From NCBI GenBank assembly GCA_030248065.1, contig JASAMV010002079.1, positions 17,391 to 81,390 of the forward strand: a stretch of DNA of 64,000 nt, read 5' to 3'. Numbering within the stretch: the stretch's first letter is position 1; each line of letters begins with the position of its first letter. Below the pieces are notes generated by a model. That model saw only the letters and a program-made list of their open reading frames with translations, searched no databases and was not told where the DNA came from. A program made the position numbers and the translations under genes. The DNA comes from Rhynchonema sp. JSB1_4. Its lineage: Eukaryota; Nematoda; Chromadorea; Monhysterida; Xyalidae. Below, piece after piece: positions 12,401 to 22,154 of this stretch.

Positions 12401-14539
12401 CTGAAGGGGGCACGGTTTCGGAACACAGAAGGAAAAAGCACCCCTAAATCGCAGGATTTTTACTCCTGTACACTTCAAAAGTCCAAAAATCGTGCGTTTC
12501 ACATACACTCATGTTCAATGAAATTTGGCTTTCGCACGCGCAACTTTAAACAAGCACCAGACAAAAATTACTTTTTCGAAAGTGGAAATGAATTTTTGGA
12601 TTTGGCCCCTCCCTTGCCCAAAGGCCGTATCCGCCACTGTAAAAACTACAACCACACCCTGTTACCTGCGTATTGTACTGAGCACCTTGAAAGGACCTTG
12701 GAAAAAACTTTGGACAAGAACCGTTTTTTTTCAAGAATTAGCGTTCGGAAAAACTTGCTAACAAACAAAAGCATATTTTCCGGATTCCGAAGAAAAATAT
12801 TTTTCCCCAAAAAATACGTGTGCAAAAACCAAACCAACCTTGCGACAAGGTCTCCTCATGCACTCTGTCACACAACAAAATCCTGATGGCTGGTTCATGG
12901 CGTTCAAAGATCGCTTTGGCGTGTTGACTCAATGTCGATGTGGATCGGCCGTCAAAATGACAAACGATGGCTGTGATATCTAAAGAAGAAAATGGAGAAA
13001 TGGAAGTATTTTTTCGGAAATTTGTTTTTTTGTTTTAATGTGGTTTTTTGATACCAGTGGTTCGGCGGTAGGTAGTTCCTTAGGTAGTTCCATTAGGTAT
13101 TTCCTGGTGGCCGTCGAAAATCCCGAAAAAAAAATCCCGAAAAAAAAATCCCGAAACGAAAAATCCCGAAAAAAAAATCCCGAAAAGCAAAAATCCCGAA
13201 AAAATCCCGAAAAATAAATAGGTGTAGAAATTGACCAAATTTTTTTGTCAGAAGTTGGCATTCATGTAGTTGGTGCTCAGGCTTGCATTCAGGATTAGGC
13301 TTAGGCTTAGGCTGCCAGCCAGGAAGACCTGTTCATACGAAGGAAACATCAATAAAAACACACATGCTCAGGCTTTCTTTCAGGCTTAGGCTTAGGCTGC
13401 CAGCCAGGAAGACCTGTCCACGTAAAGGAACTATCCACAAAAATACAACGTCCAGGCCTTCGTTCAGGGTTAGGCTTAGGCTTAGGCTGCCAGCCAGGAA
13501 GACATGACCGTACGAGAATTTCAATATCTTGAGCCCCAACTGATCCATTGCCCAAATTATGGACTCCAACTACATGAATACCCCTTTCTGCACCTTAAAC
13601 TTTGTATTTTTCCTCAATTTCATTTTTCGGGATTTTTGCTTTTCGGGATTTTTTTTTCGGGATTTTTATTTTTCGGGATTTTTTTTTCGGGATTTTTTTT
13701 TCGGGATTTTTTTTTCGGGATTTTCGACCCCACCCTATTTCCTACGCAACAATATGAAGTGTATGAAACATTTTCCGGCGCACTGGACAATCGAGCCAAA
13801 AGGGGTGTTCGGTTTGGGGCAAAATTGAGGGTAAAATTGACTCGGAAATTTAACTCAAAATTTGTTTTTGCTATTGATGAAAATGTACTCTACAACCTTA
13901 ATGTCGCGCGTAGCGCGCGATGTTTCGCCTATTTGGAGTGCAAAATACCGATTTTATACAATCTTGAGCCAAGCCGCAACTTACTGTACCAGCCGCGGGG
14001 CGGCGACCTACCTACTGCACCGGGATGGAGCGTCAACCTACCTACCTACCGTACCTAGGGGGACCCCCCACCCCCCCTACACCAGTGATGCAGCGAGCAT
14101 TTGAACATAGCAAAGGTACGAAAAGAAAAAGAAAAGAAATTTGAATTTTCGAAGGTGTGTTGCGATGCTTGGGAAGGGTTACGTGCGTGTAAACTGAGCA
14201 CGCTCCTAACTTCACCCATAGCCCCGCTAAACAAATCAAAACAACAAGTGAACCAACGCAACCTTGCTCAAAAACGTCCGGCGCCATACCCCTATCCCCA
14301 TTGGTGCATTGTTGAGCAGTGGCGTCGGGCGCAGTGGAGCACGCCATCAATGAAACATCGGCCGAATAATATTTGGTGTCCATTTTGCACACATAGGTGC
14401 TGGTCTGAGACGGGTCAGCGGCGGATTTAACCTCGTTGTGCGTCACTTGATTGCGCACGATTAGATCGCGGATACAATTGTTCAAATGTTCACTTGAAGA
14501 TGTGTGACTGTGGAATAGCACGCATGGAATAGAGGCCAT
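9499..14539 (-). CDS. AAGAB: Alpha/gamma-adaptin-binding protein p34 (AAGAB) homologue, seven exons, about 334 aa
   Basis: Exons on the minus strand are 14290-14539, 12839-12979, 12008-12123, 10971-11073, about 10511-10681, 9974-10080 and 9499-9615. The phases join into one frame of 335 codons including the stop; human AAGAB is about 315 aa. AAGAB is a cytosolic chaperone for AP-1 and AP-2 clathrin adaptor assembly, with an N-terminal GTPase-like fold and a helical C-terminus. Family marks seen are CKMDTKYYSADVSL in exon 1, ILLCDRVHEETL in exon 2, DFCIQHECECIEL in exon 3, ALQAHPWPNAVMKDNR in exon 4, and the C-terminal FEQLFAQFSAIKERA plus EQRRLYAESVAMAF in exons 6 and 7, ending in an acidic tail. 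The similarity is from memory of the family, not an alignment. The least certain boundaries are the 3' end of exon 5 (10511 or 10493, both in phase) and the start of exon 6. Introns hold elements at 11536-11943, 12341-12639 and 13106-13735. Confidence 0.85.
11536..11943. mobile_element. CAGTG-family hAT-like element with AAATTTCCCATACC motif
   Basis: Ends CAGTGGTGTCGTTG and CAACGACACCACTG are perfect inverted repeats. TSD CCATGATG is at 11528-11535 and 11944-11951. Several copies of AAATTTCCCATACC occur on both sides of a unique core. It lies in the AAGAB intron between exons 3 and 4. Confidence 0.85.
12341..12639. mobile_element. hAT-like element with CAGTGGCGGAT-type ends
   Basis: The right end reads CAGTGGCGGATAC on the minus strand. 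The left end, CAAGGACGGATCC, is a mutated version. Flanks CAAAAACT (12333-12340) and TAAAAACT (12640-12647) match in 7 of 8 bases. Such ends are common in hAT elements. It lies in an AAGAB intron. Confidence 0.65.
13106..13735. mobile_element. Fold-back element 1 with TTAGGC minisatellite loop
   Basis: TSD TATTTCCT is at 13098-13105 and 13736-13743. Ends GGTGGCCGTCGAAAA and TTTTCGACCCCACC enclose inverted arms made of repeated AAATCCCGAAAA (13116-13220) and TTTTCGGGATTT (13624-13725). The loop (13283-13505) is three repeats carrying TTAGGCTTAGGC, then CTGCCAGCCAGGAAGAC. It lies in AAGAB intron 1. Confidence 0.85.
13890..14095. repeat. Repeat related to the CAGTG-family core, with CCTACCTAC motif
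   Basis: It contains the GCGCGTAGCGCGCGAT phrase also found at 18975-18990, then repeated CCTACCTAC and a C-rich end running into CTACACCAGTG. It is probably a degraded or truncated member of the CAGTG family. No TSD was found. Confidence 0.45.
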
Positions 14540-14930
14540 TTTGTCGCGATTTTCTGTCGAAAATTGTTCACAAATAGTTCCGCAGGCGATAATTATAATT
14601 TATAAATCATCCGACGTCGATGTTTGATGCAATAAAATGATGATTCGATACTATTTTTATTGTTCGGTCAGTTTATTGAGTGCTCAGACGCAGCAGTGTG
14701 CGGCCAAGAATGAGAACGCTGGAAAAGTCACAATTTTTTTACTTTGTTTCACATTTTTCTTACATTATTTTTACCTATTTCTGCGCAAAGTCAGCAAAGC
14801 ACAAAGGCAAGCAATATTTTCCAGGGAAAACATTTTTTGATTTCAGCAAGTCCGGGCCCAAAAATTGGTTAGCTGGTGGCAATTTTGACTACACCTTTCT
14901 ATTTTGACCCTGAAGAGCCGACAATTAGAT

Positions 14931-17900
14931 TTAGAGTCCGTCAATTTGCTGTGCTATGCATAAAATCGTCATCATATTGGTGAAAATCGCGCTGGAAAAA
15001 ATAATTGTGCCAGATATGTACATGTATCTAAGCCAACCTGAGAACACAGACCAGTCCCGCTGGCATGACCTTGTGCGTGTTGTAGAATCGATAGCCCATC
15101 ACCAGCGTCAGAATGCCGCTGCCAGCTGCAAATATTTGGGGAAAATAACACTTTTGTTAATCAAAGTAAGCTATCTGAAAATTAATTCATGTTTTCAAAG
15201 TAACAGGTGGCGAGACGACCAAATTTTGTCGAGCAAGAAACAAACAAAGAAAGATAACTAAATTATCAATCTAACGCATTCATTTGCCCGCAAAACACCC
15301 ATGTGCCTTATTCCAAGAATCACAGCCAATTGATAGTTTTTCAGAAAAAATATGTTTACAGAAAAAAACCGCGTTCCCGGAAATTTTTCCGTATTCTCAA
15401 GATATTTTTCTGGGCCAAAATTTGTCGCCTGTTCAAATGGGCGCGTATTTGGGCAAAATATGGTCTAAAATTGATGACCTACCACGTAGTCCGGGCAAGT
15501 CGACAAAAAATCTGAAAAGTGTTGGTTTTGAAAATTTGAGAAACTGATCTCCCGACTTCATTGCATTTTGTGTCAATCGGGCCGGCCAGGCCCGACCACG
15601 GGAAAACTCAGCAAGGCCCGGCCCAGTTTTTTACCAACTCTTTCTGGTGTGTTCTTGGATGGTTCTGAGAAGCAAGGTTTTGACACAAAATTAACTGCGT
15701 CAAACAAAATCAATGCAGATTCGATTAATTAAGTGCCAAATCCTCAAAAAAAATCACGGCTTTCGACGAAGAAAACTACTATTCTTTCCAGTGTAGTTCC
15801 TGGTCCGGCGGGGAAATTAGTGTACCTCCCTATCCCTACTTTTTCGGAGGAGAAATTAGTGCATCTCCCTGGGGGGGAAGGGGGGAACCCAAAATCAGGA
15901 AAAGTCACATTTTGAGGTAGAAAATTTTGACCTATTTTTACCCCTTTTTGGAAAAAATTCTTCAGAACAAGGGTATTTTGGCGACTTTTGAGAACATTGA
16001 CCTAAAAATCACACATTTTAGGCCTAAAAATGCCCATTTTAGGCCTAAAAATGGCCATTTTAGGCAAAAATTGGGGAAATTAGTGTACCCGGAGGGGAAA
16101 TTAGTGTACTAGTGTATCTTGGTCGGGGAAATTAGTGTACCTTAGGGGGGTCCCCCCTCCCCCCCAGGAACTACACTAATTCTTTCTAAATTTGAGCAAC
16201 GTGGGACCAGGAAGTCCGGCCAGGCCCGACCGCGGCAAACCTCGGCCCGATTGACACCTCCGCCTCAGGTGGCCGTCGAAAACCCCGAAAAAAACCCCGA
16301 AAAAAAACCCCGAAACGGAAAACCCCGAAAAAAAACCCCGAAAATGAAAAACCCCGAAAATAAAACCCCGAAAACGAAAAACCCCGAAAAAAGCCCGAAA
16401 AATAAAAAATTTCAGGGATGAAAAAAAAATAATGTTAGAGGTGGGTATTCATGTCGCTCGTGACCCACGAGTGAAACATCACCCCTACACTTGATAAATT
16501 GGCTTCGGATCAGACTTGAACCTAGACTTGGGCTTAGGCTTGTGCACAGGCTTAGGCTTAGGCTACCAGCCAGGAAGACATGTCCATATGAAGGAAACAT
16601 TCACAAATGTACAGCTGCACAGGCTTTCTTTCAGGGTTAGGCTTAGGCTTAGGCTGCCAGCCAGGAAGACCTGTCCATTTGAGGAAAACTTCCACAAAAA
16701 CCTAACTGCTCAGGCTTTCCTTCAGGGTTAGGCTTAGGCTTAGGCTGCCAGCCAGGAAGACCTGGCCACATGAAGGCAACATCCACAAAAGTTTAACGGA
16801 ATAGGCCTTCGTTCAGGGTTAGGCTTAGGCTTAGGCTGCCAGCCAGGAAGACATGAACAAAGGAGAATTACCTAACTTGTGCCCGAACTGTACCAGTGCC
16901 CATTTTTTGGTGCACGAACGACATGAATACCCTTCTCTAACCAAAAGAATTGTTTTCCACACATTTTATATTTTTTCGGGGTTTTTCGTTTTCGGGGTTT
17001 TTTTTCGGGGTTTTTCGTTTTCGGGGTTTTATTTTCGGGGTTTTTATTTTTCGGGGTTTTTTTCGGCGTTTTTTTTCGGGGTTTTTTTCGGGGTTTTCGA
17101 CCCCACCCCCGCCTCATTGGAACGTTACAGAAAATTTTTGATATTTACCTTCACCCGGGAAAACGTTTTTTTCTTGTTGCAGTAAGTTTTTTCTTTCGGA
17201 ATCGGTTCTATAGTCTAGTTCAGTTGCAACAACTTCGGCTTCGGCCATCACGCAACAAAGAAAACAACGGGAAATCCAATAAATTCCAATCCCTCCCTGC
17301 CAGACCAACCGAGCATCAATTTCTCATTGCCAGTCAGGGCAGCAGCGCCACAAAGTGTGCCGAATGCAGCACCAGCGATTAGGCTCGCCCCACTGCCTGC
17401 AAAGTTGGGTGGTGGGTTGGTGTTGAGCATCATTTGCTACAGCGTAGTTAGTACTTGGGGAGCACTGCTGGGGATGGGGGATTCCCCCCTAAGGGGTAGG
17501 TACCTTGCAACCACCCCATGGGTGGATGGGGGGAAGGGCAGCTACCTTGCAACCATCCCGGAGCGCACCTTGCAACCATCAATTTATGGTTTTCACAGGC
17601 ACAATGGGTGTTTTTCGACCTCAAATCACCAAAAATAGCGCGCTCCGCGCGCAATCCTCCATATAATAGCTATTTTAGGCAAATTTTCGGCCGAATTGCA
17701 AAAAAAGGTACCAATTTTTTGGCCAATTTTGCAATATAATGCATGCAAAAAACACCCTTTTTTCGGACCCTACTAGGGGCAGTGTAGTGGCTGGGGGGGG
17801 GATGGGGGGGGGATTCCCCCCCTAAGGAGTAGGTACCTTGCAACCACCCCTTGGGGGGGGGGGGGGGGGATGGGGGGAAGGGTAGGTACCTTGCAACCAC

Positions 17901-19535
17901 CCCGGAGGGTACCTTGCAACCATAAATTTATGGTTTTTATAGGCAAAAATGGGTGTTTTTCGACCTCAAAACCCCAAAAATCGCGCGCTCCGCGCGCAAA
18001 CCTCCATATAATAGCTATTTTGGGCAAATTTTCGGCCAAAATGCAAAAAAGTACCATTTTTTCGGCCAATTTTGCAGAAAAAAGCATGCAAAAAACACCC
18101 TTTTTTCGGACCCCAGGGGTACCTTGCAACCTTCTGGAGGCTGGGTAGGGGGGTACCTTGCAACCATCTGGATCCATCCCCCCCCAAGGGTACCTTGCAA
18201 CCATCTGCCTGCCACTACACTGACTAGGGGTACCTTGCGACCTTCCGGAGGCTGGGTAGGGGGTACCTTGCAACCACTGTAGTGGCTGGGGGGGGGGGGT
18301 GTGGGGGGGGATCCCCCCCCCTAAGGGGTATCTATCTCGAGTCAACCCTTAGGGGGGGGATGGGGGGGGGAAGGGTATCTATCTCGAGCCGACCCCAAAG
18401 GGTATCTCGAGTAAGTAGATTTATGGTTTTCAAAGGCAAAAATAGGTGTTTTTCGACCTCGAGACCCCCAAAAATCGCGCGACACCCAAAAATGGTCATT
18501 TTAGGCCAATTTTCGGCAAAAATGTCAAAAAATACCCCTTTTTAGGCCCATTTTGCAGTAAAATTGCATGCAAAAAACGGCCTTTTTCGCCTTTTGACGG
18601 ACCATAGGGGTATCTTGGGTAGCCTCTGGGGGGTATCTCGAGTAAGTCCGAAACCTTCCCCCCCTAGGGTATCTTGGGCCGATTGGCCTGCCACCACACT
18701 GCTTGCAACGTTGCAACCATCTGGATCGAAATCGATTGGATCGGTCCAGTGTAGTACTTGGTCAGGGTGTTGACGATAGATAGATTGGGACCCGAAATGT
18801 GTTGACGATAGATAGATGACCCAAGTCCGAAATCTGGGGGGGTCGACCCAAACTTGTTGACGATAGATAGATGGTGGGGGGGGGGGGTCGCCAAAAATCA
18901 AGGTATAGTATAGTGTTCTAAGTAGGTAATAATGTGTAAATATTAATGAAAATGTACTTAGATGTACTAAATCCGCGCGTAGCGCGCGATTTTTTGCCTA
19001 TTTGGGACAAAAAATATCGATTTTGAGCCATTTTGAGGCAAAAATACCCATTTTGGGGTCGAAATGTGTTGACGATAGATAGATTGTTCCCAGAATTTGT
19101 TGACGATAGATAGATTTGCCCATAAGTGTTGACGATCGATAGATGAAATCAAAAAGTGTTGACGATAGATAGATGAATTTGGGGGGACCCCTCCCCCCAC
19201 CCCCCCCCCCCCAAGTACTACCCTGGATCGGTCGGTTCGGATCGGTTTCGAAAAAAACGGTTTTTTTCGGTTTTTTTTTCAAAAAAAACGGATTTTTTTT
19301 TCGCCTGCCAGTATAGCCGGGCCGACATTTTTCAAAGTCGGGCCGGGCCGGACTTGCCGGCCCGAACTGTCGGGCCCAGGACTTCGTCGGGCCGGGCCGG
19401 GCCGAGGTAACCCGGCCCGATTCCCACCTCTGCTGCCTGCCTGCCTCGCCATCGGTTTGGCTAACCTTTTGTTAAATATCCAATCAATCCGCCAGCAAAG
19501 ACCGTGACCGCATACGCAATGCCAATGTAGTCCAT
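14931..19535 (-). CDS. TMEM14-family small membrane protein, four exons, about 101 aa
   Basis: Exons on the minus strand are 19466-19535, 17310-17396, 15038-15125 and 14931-14991, giving 102 codons including the stop with all phases consistent. TMEM14 proteins are about 110-aa, multi-helix membrane proteins; TMEM14C acts in the mitochondrial inner membrane in porphyrin/haem handling. Recognisable parts are the start MDYIGIAYAVTVFAGGLIGY (first helix), the Gly/Ala-rich second helix with GSGASLIAGAAFG, and the family signature GYRFYNTHKVMPAG. Which TMEM14 paralogue this matches cannot be told. Introns 1 and 2 are about 2.1 and 2.2 kb and almost wholly transposon-derived, whereas intron 3 is only 46 bp (14992-15037). 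All three donors have T at +3 (GTTAGC, GTTGGT, GTTGGC). The last exon is less conserved and is the least certain. Confidence 0.85.
15571..16256. mobile_element. GGGCCGG-rich inverted-repeat element, host of a nested insertion
   Basis: The left end TGTCAATCGGGCC and right end GGCCCGATTGACA are inverted repeats. The core is interrupted by the element 15789-16178. A similar GGCCCGATT end occurs near 19420. It lies in TMEM14 intron 2. Confidence 0.6.
15789..16178. mobile_element. CAGTG-family hAT-like element with GGGGAAATTAGTGTACC motif
   Basis: Ends are CAGTGTAGTTCCTGG and CCAGGAACTACACT. TSD ATTCTTTC is at 15781-15788 and 16179-16186. The motif GAAATTAGTG(T/C)A(C/T)C is repeated near both ends around a core of AAAAATGCCCATTTTAGG repeats. 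It is nested in 15571-16256. Confidence 0.85.
16268..17108. mobile_element. Fold-back element 2 with TTAGGC minisatellite loop
   Basis: TSD CCGCCTCA is at 16260-16267 and 17109-17116. The same ends as 13106-13735 are present, but the arms are repeats of AAACCCCGAAAA (16280-16400) and TTTTCGGGGTTT (16975-17100), so both arms changed together. The loop (16515-16855) has four units with TTAGGCTTAGGC plus CTGCCAGCCAGGAAGAC. It lies in TMEM14 intron 2. Confidence 0.85.
17780..18222. mobile_element. CAGTG-family hAT-like element with TACCTTGCAACCA motif (inner copy)
   Basis: Ends are CAGTGTAGTGGCTGG and GCCACTACACTG. TSD ACTAGGGG is at 17772-17779 and 18223-18230. It has at least five copies of TACCTTGCAACC and the GCGCGCTCCGCGCGC patch in the core. 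Confidence 0.85.
18275..18701. mobile_element. CAGTG-family hAT-like element with GGTATCTATCTCGAGT motif
   Basis: Ends are CACTGTAGTGGCTGG and CTGCCACCACACTG. TSD CTTGCAAC is at 18267-18274 and 18702-18709. The core GTGTTTTTCGACCTCGA is shared with 17780-18222, but the tandem motif is GGTATCT..CTCGAGT instead of TACCTTGCAACC. Confidence 0.85.
18747..19225. mobile_element. CAGTG-family hAT-like element with GTTGACGATAGATAGAT motif
   Basis: Ends are CAGTGTAGTACTTGG and CCAAGTACTACCCTG. TSD GATCGGTC is at 18739-18746 and 19226-19233. It has seven copies of TTGACGAT(A/C)GATAGAT, three near the left end and four near the right. It lies in TMEM14 intron 1. Confidence 0.85.
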
Positions 19536-21118
19536 TGAACTGAAGCACTTCCACTGCCGATCGATGTGATTGCTTCCTTCTTTTGGGCCGTTTCCCGATT
19601 TGAAATCAGAAATAAGAAAAAACTGCGCTAAAAAAATTCGGTGGATGAAAAAGTTTGAGCGTTCCACAAACAAATCCGAACAATGTAAAATAGTTTATCG
19701 TCCGTACGGCGAACAGGCGGTGCGGTGGTACCCCACTTCACTTTTTAGTTTTTTGGGCCCACCATGAAAGGACGAACCTCCTTTCGGCGTTCTTTTGCTT
19801 TGTTTTTCTCGAGGACGGTCGACGCGTTGAGTTTACAATGCGATCCCATCTTTTGTGCGTGCGGTGAATTTAGTCGAAACAGGACTTTATCACAAAAATA
19901 TGAATTTCCAGTTCTACCAAAACGCGGTGCCTCGATGCCGAAAAAGCTTCCCAAACAGAAGAATCCGAGCTTCAATTCGCACAATAACCCATTGCTCAAA
20001 GGCACCAACTTCAAAACTGCGATCCTGTCGTCATCAAAAAGCAGTCAAGCAAGAGAAAATAAACCAGGTACACTCACTTTTTGATTGAAAGCCATTATTA
20101 TTGGGTTGATTGATTTGAATTCAATGATTTGGTTGAATCCCCAGCGGCGTAGGAGAGGTGGTACCTGGGGTACAGGTACCCACTCAGCCGTTTGGGGGGT
20201 ACCGTACCCCCTCTGAGAAGTCACAAGAAGTAAAAAAAGACCCCCTAACTCGCAAGATTTTCGCTCTCGAACACTTCAAAAGTAAAAAAATGCGCACTTC
20301 GCGCGTCAAACGCACACATTTTTGCTGGACAAATAGCGGACAAATAATTTGTCGACCATTGGGAATTGCTTTATATGTTTTTGAATCTCTCATGGAATTG
20401 GAAGTTGATTTCAGATTTTACAGTTTTATTAGTACACCAAGCAGCAATATATGTCTAACTGATGAGCAATTTGTCAACATACCTAAAGCCAAAAGAAAAC
20501 TATTCGGTGCATATGAGACAAAATAACAAAACATGCTATATGACGGTATTAAGCTGAGACACAGTACAGCTACAGTAATCAAAGCTTTTGAGCAAGATGA
20601 TACAGGTGCAGATATAAGTGCAGTCACTCTGGCAAACAACTGGTCATTACCGTTTTAGCTTCCTGAGGCCGCTCTCTGATACCACTCTGGTCCAATTTTG
20701 AATCTCCACTTCCGCTGGTATCAGATGAGCGGCCTGAAAAATCATCACAATCACCGTTGGGTCTGGGTGGGCCTAGTTTAGGCTTAATTGCGGCTCCTTG
20801 TGTAAAAGTAGGAAATAGGAATTGGGAAATATGTATGTAAGATTGAAATTTTGTCATTAACACGGGAAAATGTCCTACTTTTGCATGGGGCCCAAAGGCT
20901 TAAACCTAATTGGTCCGACGTTCAACGTAATATGCAAACTCATTCATCCGATCTGCCGCATTGCACTTGTCCGTGTTGCACATGCAACGCAGCAGCACCT
21001 CGGTCTTCGATGTGCCACCAGCCAACAATGGGGGCAGGGTGTACTTCTGTAAAGGGGGTGTGGTGTGGGGTGTACGCCTGGAGTCATATTGCTGCTTGTG
21101 GATTAATTGTTTTGGTTG
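19536..21118. other. Interval between TMEM14 and the secreted Cys gene
   Basis: This interval includes the region upstream of the TMEM14 start. A GC-rich GGGTACC patch followed by AAGACCCCCTAACTCGCA (20150-20290) resembles 12410-12460 and is probably a degraded element. The orphan exon-like segment 20650-20792 is the only coding-like stretch. Confidence 0.5.
20650..20792 (-). CDS. Orphan exon-like segment, acidic/Ser-rich linker
   Basis: On the minus strand this stretch is open between an acceptor-like TTTACACAAG and a donor-like GTAATG. It encodes a hydrophilic sequence with KPKLGPPRPNGD, RSSDTSGSGDSKLD and IRERPQEAK. The composition looks like a coding linker rather than random AT-rich DNA. 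I could not find partner exons that join in phase, so it may be a relic or chance. Confidence 0.25.
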
Positions 21119-21808
21119 TCAACGCAAATGGTCAATGTGTTTGGTACGCAGGATTGCGTGTATTTGACGCTCCGTGACGACATTGATGTATGAGACCCAC
21201 ATGAGATCATGACATGCGCTGTAGAGCATATTCAGCACACTCTGGAAACCTCGACCGTCAATGTTGACGACTGTGGCAGCACAGCTACACGTTGGCGACC
21301 ATCGTTGACCATTTACGTTAACGACATATGAGCATATTGGCACACTGCTTCCGACCAACCTCCAGCACACACACAGACAGCACTTGGTACAGGTCGGTTG
21401 GCGTGCCGAAAATCTTATCATACCCTTCGAGCTCGTCAACGCCTGCAAATTCGAACATGATGACATTCAACCGACTCAATCAAACAACTTCAGCTCAACA
21501 TTGTCAACTTTTATGCATTTTACTTGGTGTGATGCCAAACATGGCTGTCTTGCCGCCGTACGGGTGCTTCATCTCAGCGAATGCACAATATCGACAATTC
21601 TCACAGGGTGGTGTTGATACCGTGCCGTTCTGAAAACGTGTTTACGATAAAAAATTTTTTAAAAAAGCATCGTATTTTGCAATCGTAGCTGTTTTCAAAC
21701 TCCCAATTTGCCACCAACATTGCCCGTCTCATAGCACACCAATGTTTGTGCCTGTTGGATTGCGCTGACCAAACCAACAAACAACACCGACAACTTCGTT
21801 AGTTCCAT
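21119..21808 (-). CDS. Small secreted six-cysteine protein, four exons, 139 aa
   Basis: Exons on the minus strand are 21701-21808, 21524-21629, 21360-21442 and 21119-21241. They total 420 bases, 140 codons including the stop, with phases 0, 1, 0 matching at each junction. The first exon encodes a clear signal peptide (MELTKLSVLFVGLVSA) followed by LVCYETGNVGG. The mature part has six Cys: one in VCYE, three in CENCRYC, one in SVCVLE and one in SACHD, so three disulphides are possible. I do not recognise the family for certain. The LVCYE start and CxxCxxC cluster recall nematode secreted cysteine modules such as ET or Ly6-like proteins, but this is only a suggestion. The introns are short (71, 81 and 118 bp) and, unlike those of the neighbours, have no transposons. 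The product is presumably extracellular. Confidence 0.65.
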
Positions 21809-22154
21809 ATTATTGTCAATAGTAAACTGATATTAGTTTCTTTAAAATAAAATCTGAAAAGAACTTGAATAAACAAATTTCCAAAAACAAAGAAATTGAT
21901 GATGAGAGGATGCAATAAGAACCGTGCCCAAACAAAAGATTTGGCCGATGCCCAGGTTTGCACGTGACTTTCGTCAGAATGGAATTTCCGATTCGGGTAT
22001 TTTGGGCCAACATATTTGGCTCGGCCGCATTCGCTAATTAGTTAACGATTCCTGATCCTGCATTAATTATGCTCATTTACTTTCTGCGGCATTCAACGTC
22101 AGTCAACTTGAAAGAATGATGGCAAACAGCCATGTTTGCCAATTAGACGACCAA

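Larger units (their letters stand above)
17442..18746. mobile_element. Outer CAGTG-family element with TACCTTGCAACCA motif, interrupted twice
   Basis: It begins CAGCGTAGTTAG, carries TACCTTGCAACCA motifs and the GTGTTTTTCGACCTC core, and continues after the insertions 17780-18222 and 18275-18701. Its right end is not clearly preserved. It lies in TMEM14 intron 1. Confidence 0.55.

Noticed and set aside
18282..18545. Glycine-rich ORF and many G- or C-run ORFs between 17.4 and 19.2 kb
   Set aside because: They are by-products of low-complexity transposon sequence with target-site duplications. No coding signal.
18747..19225. Regularly spaced GTTGACGATAGATAGAT repeats considered as a CRISPR array
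   Set aside because: The genome is eukaryotic, the spacing is irregular, and the repeats lie inside a transposon with a TSD.
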